A stretch of 41,726 nucleotides of DNA from a virus (IMGVR_UViG_3300027708_000133:1-41726), one strand, 5' to 3'. Numbered from the stretch's first letter, positions 23,493 through 30,823 are shown. Made by a program: numbers and translations. Notes: generated by a model not told the origin, from the sequence alone.

Positions 23493-24977
23493 ATGGGATT
23501 AGATCTTAGGCCGTATCAGGCCGACACTCTCGTTGCTTTGCGTAATGGGTTTGCAGCAGGCCGCCGCACTCAAATACTTTATGCCCCCACGGGGGCGGGT
23601 AAGACAGAGATGGCTATTGCCTTGCTCGAAGCCACCAAGGAAAAACGCAACAACTCAGCCATGATTCTTGACAGGATCATTCTGTGCGACCAGACAAGCC
23701 AACGCTTAGAGAAATACAGCATCCCTCACGGGGTATTGCAAGCGGGTCATTGGCGGTTCAGACCTTATGAAAACATACAGATCTGTTCAGCTCAAACGCT
23801 AGAGAAGCGCGGGGATTTCCCTGACCTAAAGCTGCTTGTCGTGGATGAATGCCATACGACACGCGCGCAGACAGTTGAGTTCATTAAGAACAACCCTGAT
23901 GTGAAAGTCATTGGCCTCACGGCTACACCTTTTACCAAGGGCTTGGGCAAGATATATGAGGGAGTAATCAGCACCATCACCACCAAAGAATTGGTAGACC
24001 AGAAGGTGCTAGTCCCTCTGCGTGTGTTTATTGCCAAAGAGATCGACATGACTGATGCCAAGAAGGTGGCGGGCGAATGGTCGGCAAAGGAAAGCACCTC
24101 GCGGGGCATGAAGATTACAGGCGATATCGTTGCAGAGTGGGTAAAGAAAACCCATGAGATATTCGGTAAGCCTCGCAAGACTATCGTGTTCTGTTCGGGG
24201 GTAAACCACGGCGCAGATCTAGCCAAGAAGTTTGCAGATGCGGGCTATAACTTTATAAGCATTAGCTACAAGGATGATGACCAGTTTAAGGCAGACGTCA
24301 TTGAGGACTTTGCAAAGCCAGACACAGAGATCAATGGCCTTATAGCCACAGACATTCTGACAAAAGGATTTGATGTCAGTGACGTAATGATCGGGATATC
24401 AGCGCGTCCATTCTCCAAGTCTTTGTCATCTCACATTCAGCAGATGGGTAGGGTCATGCGCGGTATGCCCCATGCACCAGAGGAGAAGCCGTTTGCAGTA
24501 TGGCTTGACCATTCGGGAAACTACTTACGCTTTCAAGAAGACTGGGATGATGTCTATAACAACGGCGTGCATGAGCTAGATGAGGGAAGAGAGAAGCCCA
24601 AAAAAGAGAAGACGGACAAGGAGAAGAAGGAGTCATGCTGTCCTAGGTGTGCCCATGTCTGGCAGAACTACTCAGATGTTTGTCTGAGCTGTGGCTATGT
24701 GCGAGAGCGCAAGAATCAGGTGGAGGCGGTAGCGGGTGAGCTGCATGAGCTGAAGACTGCAAACAAGATGGACAACAAACAGGACTACTGGTCTATGTGT
24801 CAGTTCAAGATTAAATATCATGGATGGAATGAGAAGCGGGCATTGGCAGCATACAAAACTAAGTTCGGCGTATGGCCTAAAGCCCTACATAAAGAACCTA
24901 TGACTCCATCAGATCAGTTTGAGAAAGAGGCCAAGGCATCACTAATCAGGTATCTCAAAGGGAAAGGTAAGGCGTAA
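23493..24977 (+). CDS. SF2 DEAD-type DNA helicase with zinc ribbon
   Basis: I choose ATG 23493, with GGAG six bases upstream, giving 494 residues; a GTG at 23469 is less likely. Helicase motifs: RPYQ (Q-motif like, 6-9), Walker A APTGAGKT (31-38), DECH box 118-121, GLTATPF (motif III region), TDILTKGFDV (motif V region) and QMGRVMR at 317-323 (motif VI). A zinc ribbon (about 382-402, CCPRCAHVW and CLSCGY) and a helical end follow. Proteins of this kind unwind DNA at phage origins or forks. The next gene, overlapping by one base, is a Toprim primase, so the two likely form the replication initiation and priming pair. Confidence 0.9.
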   Translation: MGLDLRPYQADTLVALRNGFAAGRRTQILYAPTGAGKTEMAIALLEATKEKRNNSAMILDRIILCDQTSQRLEKYSIPHGVLQAGHWRFRPYENIQICSAQTLEKRGDFPDLKLLVVDECHTTRAQTVEFIKNNPDVKVIGLTATPFTKGLGKIYEGVISTITTKELVDQKVLVPLRVFIAKEIDMTDAKKVAGEWSAKESTSRGMKITGDIVAEWVKKTHEIFGKPRKTIVFCSGVNHGADLAKKFADAGYNFISISYKDDDQFKADVIEDFAKPDTEINGLIATDILTKGFDVSDVMIGISARPFSKSLSSHIQQMGRVMRGMPHAPEEKPFAVWLDHSGNYLRFQEDWDDVYNNGVHELDEGREKPKKEKTDKEKKESCCPRCAHVWQNYSDVCLSCGYVRERKNQVEAVAGELHELKTANKMDNKQDYWSMCQFKIKYHGWNEKRALAAYKTKFGVWPKALHKEPMTPSDQFEKEAKASLIRYLKGKGKA

Positions 24978-25795
24978 TGGATCTACTGAATTACTGCAAA
25001 GCTCACGGCATCCTTATAGACCATGTCCCACAGGTAGGAATATGGAAGCGTTTCCCAACAGTCGATCACCCAAAAAGTAGGAACGGGGCGGTCAAGTTCA
25101 TGGGTAACTATGCCTTTGTTCAGAACCATGCCACAGATATCGAGGTGTCCATATGGAAGTCAGATACTGATAGCTATGACTCAGAGCAGATCATGCGTGA
25201 TGTGCGGGAGGCTGAGTTCAAAAAGCAGCAAGACCAACGGCAAGCGGCAAACAAGGCGGCATGGCTACTCAATCAGTGCAAGTTCTCTACCCATCCATAT
25301 TTAATCAAAAAGGGATTCAAGGAAGAGGAAACTAATGTATGGCTCAATGAGGGTAAGAAGATCATGGTCATACCCATGCGTGTCGAAGGATCGCTTGTCG
25401 GCTGCCAACTGATAGATGAAGAGGGTAGCAAGAAGTTTCTTTTCGGACAACGGACAAGCTTGGCATCCTTCAGCTTTGATAACAAGGGGGCGAACATTCT
25501 TTGTGAGGGCTACGCTACCGCACTAAGCATTAGGGCAGCCTTAAAAAGCATGAAGAGAAGATATTGCATCCATGTTTGCTTCTCGGCGGGGAACATGGTG
25601 AAGATGGCGGCATCCTTAAGTAATGGCTATGTTGTGGCAGACAATGATGCGTCAGGCACGGGAGAGCGGGTGGCCAAGGAAATAGGGTGGGATTACTGGA
25701 TGAGCGACAAGGTGGGGGAGGATGCTAACGACACCCATCAAAGGCTCGGCAGCTTTAAGTTTGCCCAGTCCCTTCTGCGGTCAGTTAGGGTATGA
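24977..25795 (+). CDS. Toprim-domain DNA primase
   Basis: This 272-residue protein has an N-terminal part (ILIDHVPQVGIWKRFPT) typical of phage primases that lack a zinc finger. A Toprim domain follows with the catalytic E177 in LCEGYATALSI and D222-N-D224 in YVVADNDASGTG, the metal-binding set that makes RNA primers. The gene directly follows the helicase (overlap of one base). No DNA polymerase was found in the window, so primers presumably feed a host polymerase. The last 15 bases overlap the convergent gene on the other strand. Confidence 0.88.
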   Translation: MDLLNYCKAHGILIDHVPQVGIWKRFPTVDHPKSRNGAVKFMGNYAFVQNHATDIEVSIWKSDTDSYDSEQIMRDVREAEFKKQQDQRQAANKAAWLLNQCKFSTHPYLIKKGFKEEETNVWLNEGKKIMVIPMRVEGSLVGCQLIDEEGSKKFLFGQRTSLASFSFDNKGANILCEGYATALSIRAALKSMKRRYCIHVCFSAGNMVKMAASLSNGYVVADNDASGTGERVAKEIGWDYWMSDKVGEDANDTHQRLGSFKFAQSLLRSVRV

Positions 25796-25996
25796 GGCCA
25801 TCATCATCTTCTCGACTCGTAGCTTGTCGGAATGATGGGCGAGGAATTGCAGCCTATCCATGATATCTGTCCCTAGGTCAAAGGAGTTTTTCCCTTGGCC
25901 TAGGTAGTCAGAGCGCACAGTAATCTGCCCGTCTTCATCCTCCATTAAGAAGATAGCGAATAGTGTGCGGGCTGCTTTCTCTTTAGTCTTTTTCAT
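25781..25996 (-). CDS. hypothetical small protein, last of the minus-strand cluster
   Basis: This 71-residue protein begins MKKTKEKAARTLFAIFL and has an acidic middle (MEDEDGQITVRSDYLG). No family is recognised. Its end overlaps the primase gene on the opposite strand by 15 bases, so no intrinsic terminator separates the two operons here. It overlaps the next upstream gene by 14 bases. Confidence 0.55.
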   Translation of the reverse strand: MKKTKEKAARTLFAIFLMEDEDGQITVRSDYLGQGKNSFDLGTDIMDRLQFLAHHSDKLRVEKMMMASYPN

Positions 25997-26177
25997 CTTT
26001 TCTTTCTTGAAGATAGTGGCAATGTGCAGTCCTTAAAACATCAACAAAGCTAATTTTCCTATCTTCGCATAGGTGCTGCAAATCGGTTAGTTGGTCAATG
26101 ATCGCCACATCTAGTCCGTCATAGCGTATTGTGTTCTTATTCAGCCCCTTTAGGGCGTTATCTATTCTTGTTTGCAT
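25983..26177 (-). CDS. hypothetical small protein
   Basis: The 64-residue product is soluble and helical (IDNALKGLNKNTIRYDGLDV, then IIDQLTDLQHLCEDRKISF), with a charged end. A fold cannot be named; the first half faintly resembles ribbon-helix-helix proteins. AGAGGAAG lies upstream in the preceding gene, which it overlaps by 16 bases. Confidence 0.55.
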   Translation of the reverse strand: MQTRIDNALKGLNKNTIRYDGLDVAIIDQLTDLQHLCEDRKISFVDVLRTAHCHYLQERKDEKD

Positions 26178-26344
26178 TCTTCTTCCTCTACAACTTGGTC
26201 AATGTTCCACTCGCCGTAAGTGTCGGTGCTAAAGTCTCCGCCATCCATCTGCGTGGCTTTCTCATAGGCTTCGTCTTCATTCTCGGCCTCAATATGGACT
26301 GAGCAGTAAGCGGTGTAAGAAGCTAATACATGGTATGTTTTCAT
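26162..26344 (-). CDS. DpnD/PcfM-like small protein (cluster family member)
   Basis: The 60-residue product starts MKTYHVLASYTAYCSVHIEA and continues ENEDEAYEKA, with GEWNIDQV near the end. The strand, strand-with-EA, then helix layout matches small DpnD/PcfM-like domains. Relatives in this cluster lie at 26562, 27716 (C-terminal half) and 29183. The function of the family is unknown. The start sits in a CAGCATGA junction with the preceding gene. Confidence 0.6.
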   Translation of the reverse strand: MKTYHVLASYTAYCSVHIEAENEDEAYEKATQMDGGDFSTDTYGEWNIDQVVEEEECKQE

Positions 26345-26565
26345 GCTGTTACCTCTGCGGTTGCCCGCTCAAATGCTTTGCGTGTATCTTCTATGAACTC
26401 TGCAATGACGCTCAGCTCGTAGTCCTCGACAACTTCCCAAACTGTTATGTCTTCATGCACCCATTTGTTGTCTCCCTGTTGCAGCTCTACCAGTATGCCG
26501 TCATAAGACCAGTCGGGGTATTCACAAAGCCATTGGTTAAGTGCGAAATGTTCTGAAGCTCTCAT
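26341..26565 (-). CDS. hypothetical acidic protein
   Basis: ATG 26565 is chosen because AGGAGTAACAGC precedes it and it overlaps the upstream stop (ATGA); a longer frame to 26589 has no such site. The 74-residue product (MRASEHFALNQWLCEYPDW, then EVVEDYELSVIAEFIEDTR) is acidic and helical, and no family is recognised. It ends -EVTA because the stop lies in the shared CAGCATGA junction. Confidence 0.55.
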   Translation of the reverse strand: MRASEHFALNQWLCEYPDWSYDGILVELQQGDNKWVHEDITVWEVVEDYELSVIAEFIEDTRKAFERATAEVTA

Positions 26566-26747
26566 GCTGTTACTCCTAAACTTTCCCAATAATCATCAGG
26601 GCTTTCTGCATCAATCTCAAGAATCGTGTATTGATCGGCATCACTAGGATCTAAAAAAGCTGCGATATTCTCAGCCTTCTCCCCTGTTTCGGCCTCAATA
26701 GTGTATTGATACTCAACTAATTTTTTAACTATGAATTCTTTTTTCAT
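26562..26747 (-). CDS. DpnD/PcfM-like small protein (cluster family member)
   Basis: Starting at ATG 26747 with GAGGAG upstream, the 61-residue product reads MKKEFIVKKLVEYQYTIEA, ETGEKAENIAAF and later DQYTILEIDAES. It has the same strand-strand-helix plan as the genes at 26162 and 29183. Both its ends lie in CAGCATGA junctions. The role is unknown. Confidence 0.6.
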   Translation of the reverse strand: MKKEFIVKKLVEYQYTIEAETGEKAENIAAFLDPSDADQYTILEIDAESPDDYWESLGVTA

Positions 26748-26941
26748 GCTGACTCCTCTAGAAAATGTATTGCTTCCCATATGCAGCTATCTGCACAGCT
26801 CATCACGGATGCGATCTCGGCATTCGTTTGTAATGGCGAGACTTGCAAGCCATTTGTCATTGGGGTTGAAGCCCAATGGTAGACATCAGAAAGCAGCTCT
26901 TGTGCTTGCTCAAGTCTTTGTTTAAGTTCTGAATTAGTCAT
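26744..26941 (-). CDS. hypothetical small helical protein
   Basis: The 65-residue product begins with a charged helix (MTNSELKQRLEQAQELLSDV) and ends CIWEAIHFLEESA. Two cysteines (SCADSC) are spaced C-x3-C. No family is recognised. It is joined to both neighbours by CAGCATGA stop-start overlaps. Confidence 0.55.
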   Translation of the reverse strand: MTNSELKQRLEQAQELLSDVYHWASTPMTNGLQVSPLQTNAEIASVMSCADSCIWEAIHFLEESA

Positions 26942-27519
26942 GCTGCGATCTCCATTTCTTTAATCATTTGTGTAAAGTATTCGATAGCATCACCCTGATG
27001 CTTCCATGTTTCGCCGCCATTGTCATCACCATAAACATGGGCGTAGTAATGACTACTTCCTACCTCTAACATTCCTTTGCTTTTTATTATTGGAAAGTCA
27101 AAGTGGTAGTGTTGACACCACTCCAAGGCGGTATCGGAGTCAGGGTTCTCTAACGCCCACTCGACTCGCGTTAAGACTGCTGCACCTTTCGGCAAGCGGT
27201 TAACTATGCTTTTTGCAAAGTCTTTGTCAGGCTCACCATCAGGCGGCGTGTTTCTAAATTGCTCAAATAAGACTTGTGCCTTGGCCTCACCATGCTCTTC
27301 GATTAAGTCATCTAGATCTACATATGATGTAGTCAGTATTGATATGTCTTCGTTGTGATCTGAATGGCAGCCAAAGTCAGGTCTGATATTCAAATCAACT
27401 AGGTCAGACATTTCATCTACATCTAAAACCTCAGTCCTGTCTTGATCGCGGAAGATATAAACCTCTTTGGTCACATCTTCTACCTCTAATAATTTCCTGA
27501 TTAGCTCTGCTACTGTCAT
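26938..27519 (-). CDS. hypothetical acidic protein, 193 residues
   Basis: ATG 27519 has GGAGG seven bases upstream and overlaps the previous stop, so it is preferred to 27549. The N-terminal part (MTVAELIRKLLEVEDVTKEV) resembles the start of small phage proteins that adopt a VAELI-type helix followed by a strand. The middle is strongly acidic (YVDLDDLIEEHGEAKAQVLF), and the C-terminal third has SSHYYAHVYGDDNGGETW. It is one of the larger members of the cluster. No enzyme motif is visible. Confidence 0.6.
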   Translation of the reverse strand: MTVAELIRKLLEVEDVTKEVYIFRDQDRTEVLDVDEMSDLVDLNIRPDFGCHSDHNEDISILTTSYVDLDDLIEEHGEAKAQVLFEQFRNTPPDGEPDKDFAKSIVNRLPKGAAVLTRVEWALENPDSDTALEWCQHYHFDFPIIKSKGMLEVGSSHYYAHVYGDDNGGETWKHQGDAIEYFTQMIKEMEIAA

Positions 27520-27719
27520 GTCGTGGCCTCCATAAATGTAAGTTCGCACTTCAAATAGTCCATAAAAACGGCATGGATTTCATCCTCTGCCGACCCTGTA
27601 AAAAACATGGCTGCAATATCGCCATACTTCTGCCCGATAGCATCTTGCATACTTGAGCAAGCCGCGTGTAGGCCGTTCTCTGCAATAGCTTGCAGCTCTT
27701 CCTTGGTGTAGGTTCTCAT
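27516..27719 (-). CDS. hypothetical small protein
   Basis: The 67-residue product (MRTYTKEELQAIAENGLHAA, then EIHAVFMDYLKCELTFMEA) is helical and acidic. AAAGGAGATCG gives a good ribosome-binding site, and ATGA overlaps occur at both ends. No family is recognised. Confidence 0.55.
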   Translation of the reverse strand: MRTYTKEELQAIAENGLHAACSSMQDAIGQKYGDIAAMFFTGSAEDEIHAVFMDYLKCELTFMEATT

Positions 27720-28084
27720 TCGATCTCCTTTACTTCGGTAATGTTCCAGTCAAAAAACTCATCACTAGCTAGGACAAACTTATCCTTGTGCGTAATTGAT
27801 GCGATCTGTTCGGCTTGCTCTTCGTCTTTAGCTTCTATTTCCACAGTCGCATAGCTAATAAATGAAGCTCTCACCTTAAACTTTTTCTTCTGTCCAAGCG
27901 GCGGGTCAAAGCGCAGAATCGGTAGGTCTGCACTCTCACACTCATAAAACAATTCATAAGATGGATAGATCACTAGGCATTCGTCACTTATGCCAATGCA
28001 TCTGCCGTCTTTCAGAATCACGAAGTCCACCATGCTGCCGCCGCCAGTGTTCTCTGTATTGGTGCGTTCAATATAGGTAGTCAT
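27716..28084 (-). CDS. two-part protein with C-terminal DpnD/PcfM-like domain
   Basis: This 122-residue product has an N-terminal beta-rich part (MVDFVILKDGRCIGISDECL). Its C-terminal part (about residues 68-122: KFKVRASFISYATVEIEAKD, EEQAEQIA, FFDWNITEVKE) matches the small domain found alone at 26162, 26562 and 29183. It looks like a fusion of that domain to another module. GGAGG lies ten bases before the ATG; an internal start at 28033 is possible. Confidence 0.6.
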   Translation of the reverse strand: MTTYIERTNTENTGGGSMVDFVILKDGRCIGISDECLVIYPSYELFYECESADLPILRFDPPLGQKKKFKVRASFISYATVEIEAKDEEQAEQIASITHKDKFVLASDEFFDWNITEVKEIE

Positions 28085-28332
28085 AGCTTCTCGGCCTCCA
28101 TAAATTGATAAGGGATGCGGGTTTGCGAAATTACATCCCCATTCGCATTAAAAATGACAACATTAAATTCTTGGTCTTCGTCACTCTGCCGTAGGCATAA
28201 ATGCCCGCCTACTTGTGTTACTTCGTCAGCCTCAAAGTCATAGACATTAAAGTCAACAATGATGCGGTTATCAGTAGGGTAAAGCGGGCGGTCAACGCTA
28301 GTAGTTACCCTTTCGGTTGGTGATAGTTTCAT
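28081..28332 (-). CDS. hypothetical beta-rich protein
   Basis: The 83-residue product (MKLSPTERVTTSVDRPLYPT, RIIVDFNVYDFEADEV, FNVVIFNANGDVISQ) is mostly strands with an acidic charge. AAAGGAAACAG precedes the ATG. It overlaps neighbours by four bases on each side. I know of no family. Confidence 0.55.
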   Translation of the reverse strand: MKLSPTERVTTSVDRPLYPTDNRIIVDFNVYDFEADEVTQVGGHLCLRQSDEDQEFNVVIFNANGDVISQTRIPYQFMEAEKL

Positions 28333-28463
28333 GCTGTTTCCTTTTCTACAAATGCGGGATTGCCTGTCATATCCCTATAAAACTTGGCTTCTTTCTCTGC
28401 TTCTTTCTTGGTTTTGAATTCGCCTAGTAGGGTGAAGTTGTGGTTATATACGCGGTAAATCAT
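28329..28463 (-). CDS. 44-residue hypothetical protein
   Basis: From ATG 28463, with GAGGAG upstream, the frame codes MIYRVYNHNFTLLGEFKTKK, a Lys/Glu helix (EAEKEAKFYRD) and ends FVEKETA. The strand-helix shape resembles the other tiny domains of the cluster. Its stop lies in a CAGCATGA junction with the next gene. Size and site together support it. Confidence 0.6.
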   Translation of the reverse strand: MIYRVYNHNFTLLGEFKTKKEAEKEAKFYRDMTGNPAFVEKETA

Positions 28464-28466
28464 GGC

Positions 28467-29000
28467 TTACTCCTCTTCCTGTTCCAGTTCGTCAATGGCG
28501 TATGCTTCTCTCAAATGATCGGGGCAGCCTTCAGTTTTATAGCTGTGATCTTCGCCGTCAATAAACTCACCGATAAAGTCGCAGCCGCCCTCGTAATAAG
28601 TGGCTTTGATCTTGAAGCCCATTTCCTCTAGCTTGTAATAGGCATCTACTGGCGGAGACCACGCAGAATCAAAGTAAGCGGTAAAGCTGTTGGGTGTTTC
28701 GTCATATGGGTTGTTGTCATAATCGCTGTGATATCCAATATCCCACTTAGTTCCCCATTCACCCAAGGCAAACCGATACCATGTCGGGTATCCATACTTC
28801 TTAATATTGGCGGCTTGCTTGGCCTTCAGCTCAGCTTGTTTATCGTCACCAACAAATCCCTCTATTGTGTCTATCAGTTCTTGCGGGCATGGAATAAATT
28901 CAGTTAAGAATTTGTGGTTCATCCATGCTGCACGCGCACGCGCGATCATGGCGGGGTCATTGTGGGAAATGGTCATTGTGTTGTTACACCAGTTGGGCAT
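28467..29000 (-). CDS. DUF1281/Api92-like protein with ferredoxin-like fold
   Basis: The 177-residue product starts MPNWCNNTMTISHN, the signature of the DUF1281/Api92-like family, and has the matching later blocks WGTKWDIGYHSDY, AYFDSAWSPPVDAY and CDFIGEF. Family members are common in phages and plasmids, and their role is not established. The Api92-like ferredoxin-like fold is known from domain classification. AAAGGAG precedes the ATG. It is the best-recognised member of the minus-strand cluster. Confidence 0.8.
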   Translation of the reverse strand: MPNWCNNTMTISHNDPAMIARARAAWMNHKFLTEFIPCPQELIDTIEGFVGDDKQAELKAKQAANIKKYGYPTWYRFALGEWGTKWDIGYHSDYDNNPYDETPNSFTAYFDSAWSPPVDAYYKLEEMGFKIKATYYEGGCDFIGEFIDGEDHSYKTEGCPDHLREAYAIDELEQEEE

Positions 29001-29172
29001 GATTAACTCCTTTAGATTGGTTGATTTCTTCTTTCACTATGTCTAACAGTTCTCTTCGCGTATAGCCTGAGAATCTTCTGCTCTCGCTCATATCCCCATC
29101 TGTCCAAAAAGCGCGATCAGTTTCTCGCCCTCTCTCAACAATGATGGTGAAATTTTTATAGTGGTATTGCAT
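28984..29172 (-). CDS. hypothetical small protein
   Basis: I take ATG 29172, preceded by the repeated leader TTAAGGATGCCGCC, rather than longer frames that run into the upstream gene. The 62-residue product (MQYHYKNFTIIVERGRETDR, SRRFSGYTRRELLDIVKEE) is basic to mixed, with a likely strand-helix form. No family is recognised. It overlaps the Api92-like gene by 17 bases. Confidence 0.55.
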   Translation of the reverse strand: MQYHYKNFTIIVERGRETDRAFWTDGDMSESRRFSGYTRRELLDIVKEEINQSKGVNHAQLV

Positions 29173-29182
29173 GGCGGCATCC

Positions 29183-29371
29183 TTAAGAGTTAGTAACTGG
29201 CTCATATGTCCAGTTAACGCCGTCATGTTGATCGGCATAAGTCCATTCGACTAACTCTTCGCTGTCGGGTTCGAGTTGCTGCTCTATGATTTTTGTCTGC
29301 GCTTCTTCAAGGGTTTCAGCTTCAACAAAATATTCATAGCTAACAGTTGCAAATAATTGAAATGTTTTCAT
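29183..29371 (-). CDS. DpnD/PcfM-like small protein (cluster family member)
   Basis: The ATG at 29371 follows AAGGATGCCGACC; the ATG inside that leader is probably not the start. The 62-residue product (MKTFQLFATVSYEYFVEA, ETLEEAQTKI, then DGVNWTYEPV) shares the plan of the genes at 26162 and 26562. The function is unknown. Confidence 0.6.
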   Translation of the reverse strand: MKTFQLFATVSYEYFVEAETLEEAQTKIIEQQLEPDSEELVEWTYADQHDGVNWTYEPVTNS

Positions 29372-29382
29372 GGTCGGCATCC

Positions 29383-29559
29383 TTAAATAATTGCAGCATC
29401 ATGGATAACTGGCGTGTCACCTTTGGCGGCGAGCATTACAGTTACTTCGTAAGACTTGCGAGCTTTAAATTGTTTGGCTGCTATCTCTTGCGCGTCAAAT
29501 GAGCGCAAAGCTTTGACCTCAATTTGTTTTCCGCGATAAAAAGCTATGTATGTGAACAT
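29383..29559 (-). CDS. small beta-alpha protein related to the cluster family
   Basis: The 58-residue product (MFTYIAFYRGKQIEVKALRS, FDAQEIAAKQFKARKSYEVT) again has two strands, a helix and a strand. It is a looser relative of the DpnD/PcfM-like members. It is preceded by TTAAGGATGCCAACC, and its own stop TAA forms the start of the next copy of that leader. Confidence 0.55.
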   Translation of the reverse strand: MFTYIAFYRGKQIEVKALRSFDAQEIAAKQFKARKSYEVTVMLAAKGDTPVIHDAAII

Positions 29560-29570
29560 GGTTGGCATCC

Positions 29571-29807
29571 TTAAAAGTTTGCGTAGTTAGAAGCTTTTTT
29601 AATGATTTCTGCATCCAAAAAAACGCCATGCTTAAATGAATATTTGCCGTGGGCAGCATCCATTTTTGCGATCTTGTGTTTGATGTAGTAGTTCGCAGCT
29701 TTCACGGCTGCAACGCGGTCAATCTTCGCGGCATCCATCAAAGTATTGATTAGCCATGCATCCGCATTGTTCATGCGGATAGCGATCGGGCGGAATTCTT
29801 CGTGCAT
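29571..29807 (-). CDS. hypothetical helical protein
   Basis: ATG 29807 follows TTAAGGATGCCAACT. The 78-residue product (MHEEFRPIAIRMNNADAWLI, AVKAANYYIKHKIAKMDAAH) is helical and rather basic. No family is recognised. It is one of four genes in a row with the AAGGATGCC leader. Confidence 0.55.
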   Translation of the reverse strand: MHEEFRPIAIRMNNADAWLINTLMDAAKIDRVAAVKAANYYIKHKIAKMDAAHGKYSFKHGVFLDAEIIKKASNYANF

Positions 29808-29818
29808 AGTTGGCATCC

Positions 29819-29986
29819 TTAATATTCTTCGGCGTAATCTTCTAATGAGGTAATGAGGCCATCAAAATCCTCATTAGCCCCAAGCATTCCCGCGAGCGCG
29901 TAAACAATGGTGCGGTCGTATTCTTCACACAATGATTCAAGATAGGCGCGGCGGTCTTCAAATCCGTTAGCTTTGTATTCGTTCAT
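29819..29986 (-). CDS. 55-residue hypothetical protein
   Basis: The frame from ATG 29986, after AAAGGATGCCGACC, codes MNEYKANGFEDRRAYLESLC, EEYDRTIVYALAGMLG and an acidic tail (SLEDYAEEY). It is helical and probably soluble. It fills the gap between neighbours exactly, and its stop merges with the next leader (TAAGGATGCC). Confidence 0.6.
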   Translation of the reverse strand: MNEYKANGFEDRRAYLESLCEEYDRTIVYALAGMLGANEDFDGLITSLEDYAEEY

Positions 29987-30047
29987 GGTCGGCATCCTTT
30001 ATATATAGGTGTTGGGTGAGAGGCGTTTATAACAGGTATATTGGATA

Positions 30048-30077
30048 ATGCAAGGCATCCTTAAGATAACCTTGCAT
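30048..30077. repeat. inverted repeat between small genes
   Basis: ATGCAAGG (30048-30055) and CCTTGCAT (30070-30077) form a perfect 8-bp inverted repeat with a 14-base loop in the only 100-base gap of the cluster. The loop on the minus strand includes another copy of TTAAGGATGCC, but no gene of credible size follows it. It may be a remnant of a lost gene or an RNA hairpin. Confidence 0.45.
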
Positions 30078-30086
30078 CATGGTAGG

Positions 30087-30260
30087 TTATTGAACTTCGG
30101 CGCGGCCTAAGTCGATCAGTCGGCGGGCTTCGGGTCTGTCTTTGGGGTCTTCGCTGTCGAGCATGGCGCGGATTTTCTCAGCTACTGCGCGGCTTTTCTC
30201 AGGCGTGGCGCGTTGGTATCTCGCGCCGTGGTTTATGTAATCGGCTTCGGTGTGCTTCAT
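30087..30260 (-). CDS. 57-residue basic hypothetical protein
   Basis: From ATG 30260, with AAAGGGATGCC upstream, the frame codes MKHTEADYINHGARYQRATP, EKSRAVAEKIRAMLDSEDP and an Arg-rich end. It is helical and positively charged, and may bind nucleic acid. No family is recognised. Confidence 0.6.
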   Translation of the reverse strand: MKHTEADYINHGARYQRATPEKSRAVAEKIRAMLDSEDPKDRPEARRLIDLGRAEVQ

Positions 30261-30269
30261 GGCATCCCT

Positions 30270-30542
30270 TTAATGGATATTCACAATTAAATTATCGGAT
30301 AGCTTGCCGATATAAAGCGTGCCAATATTGGAATAAATGCAACAATAAACGCGCCGCCATCTATCATTAAATCGCACCATATAAGGCGTGGCTAGTCGGC
30401 TGCCGTATCCGCTCGCGGTTTGGTTTAGTCCTTTGTCGTGATACCAAAGCGGGGCATCCTTAAGGTCAACGGCTATTGTGGCGAAGCTGTCGCGCGTGCC
30501 GTCTGCGCGGGTGCTGTGGGTTTGTATGTATGCGGTTTTCAT
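30270..30542 (-). CDS. hypothetical basic protein with beta-rich core
   Basis: ATG 30542 follows AAAGGCCGCCCA, the second repeated leader type of the cluster, so it is preferred to 30635. The 90-residue product (MKTAYIQTHSTRADGTRDSF, TPYMVRFNDRWRRVYCC) is basic and strand-rich. The phrase RFNDRWRRVY recalls small phage proteins of unknown role. Confidence 0.6.
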   Translation of the reverse strand: MKTAYIQTHSTRADGTRDSFATIAVDLKDAPLWYHDKGLNQTASGYGSRLATPYMVRFNDRWRRVYCCIYSNIGTLYIGKLSDNLIVNIH

Positions 30543-30553
30543 TGGGCGGCCTT

Positions 30554-30823
30554 TCAAGTGTTGCGGGTGAGTCTTACGATACAAATGCATTTGTCTTTTG
30601 AATAGGGGGCTTGCATTGCTCGAATGCTTTGGCAAGTGAGTAAATTGGGGTGATCGTTTTCATCCCCCCATCTAAAGCGGGGGATTAAATAAATTTCTGC
30701 GTGGGTGGGGGTTAGTTCATCATCTAATCGTCTTAAAAGATAATAAATTTCTTGTCCGTCTATGCCGTGATCGATTGTGCCGATATGGGTTAATTCCATT
30801 TCGGGGGTGGTTTCGGTTTGCAT
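30554..30823 (-). CDS. hypothetical protein, 89 residues
   Basis: The start at 30823 follows GAAAGGCCAACCC. The product (MQTETTPEMELTHIGTIDHG, IYYLLRRLDDELTPTHAEIY) probably has strands then helix, and the end CICIVRLTRNT is basic. No family is recognised. Confidence 0.55.
   Translation of the reverse strand: MQTETTPEMELTHIGTIDHGIDGQEIYYLLRRLDDELTPTHAEIYLIPRFRWGDENDHPNLLTCQSIRAMQAPYSKDKCICIVRLTRNT

Noticed and set aside
30025-30082. 17-codon minus-strand frame within the inverted repeat near 30048-30077
   Set aside because: No separate leader and very short; more likely a remnant or hairpin.
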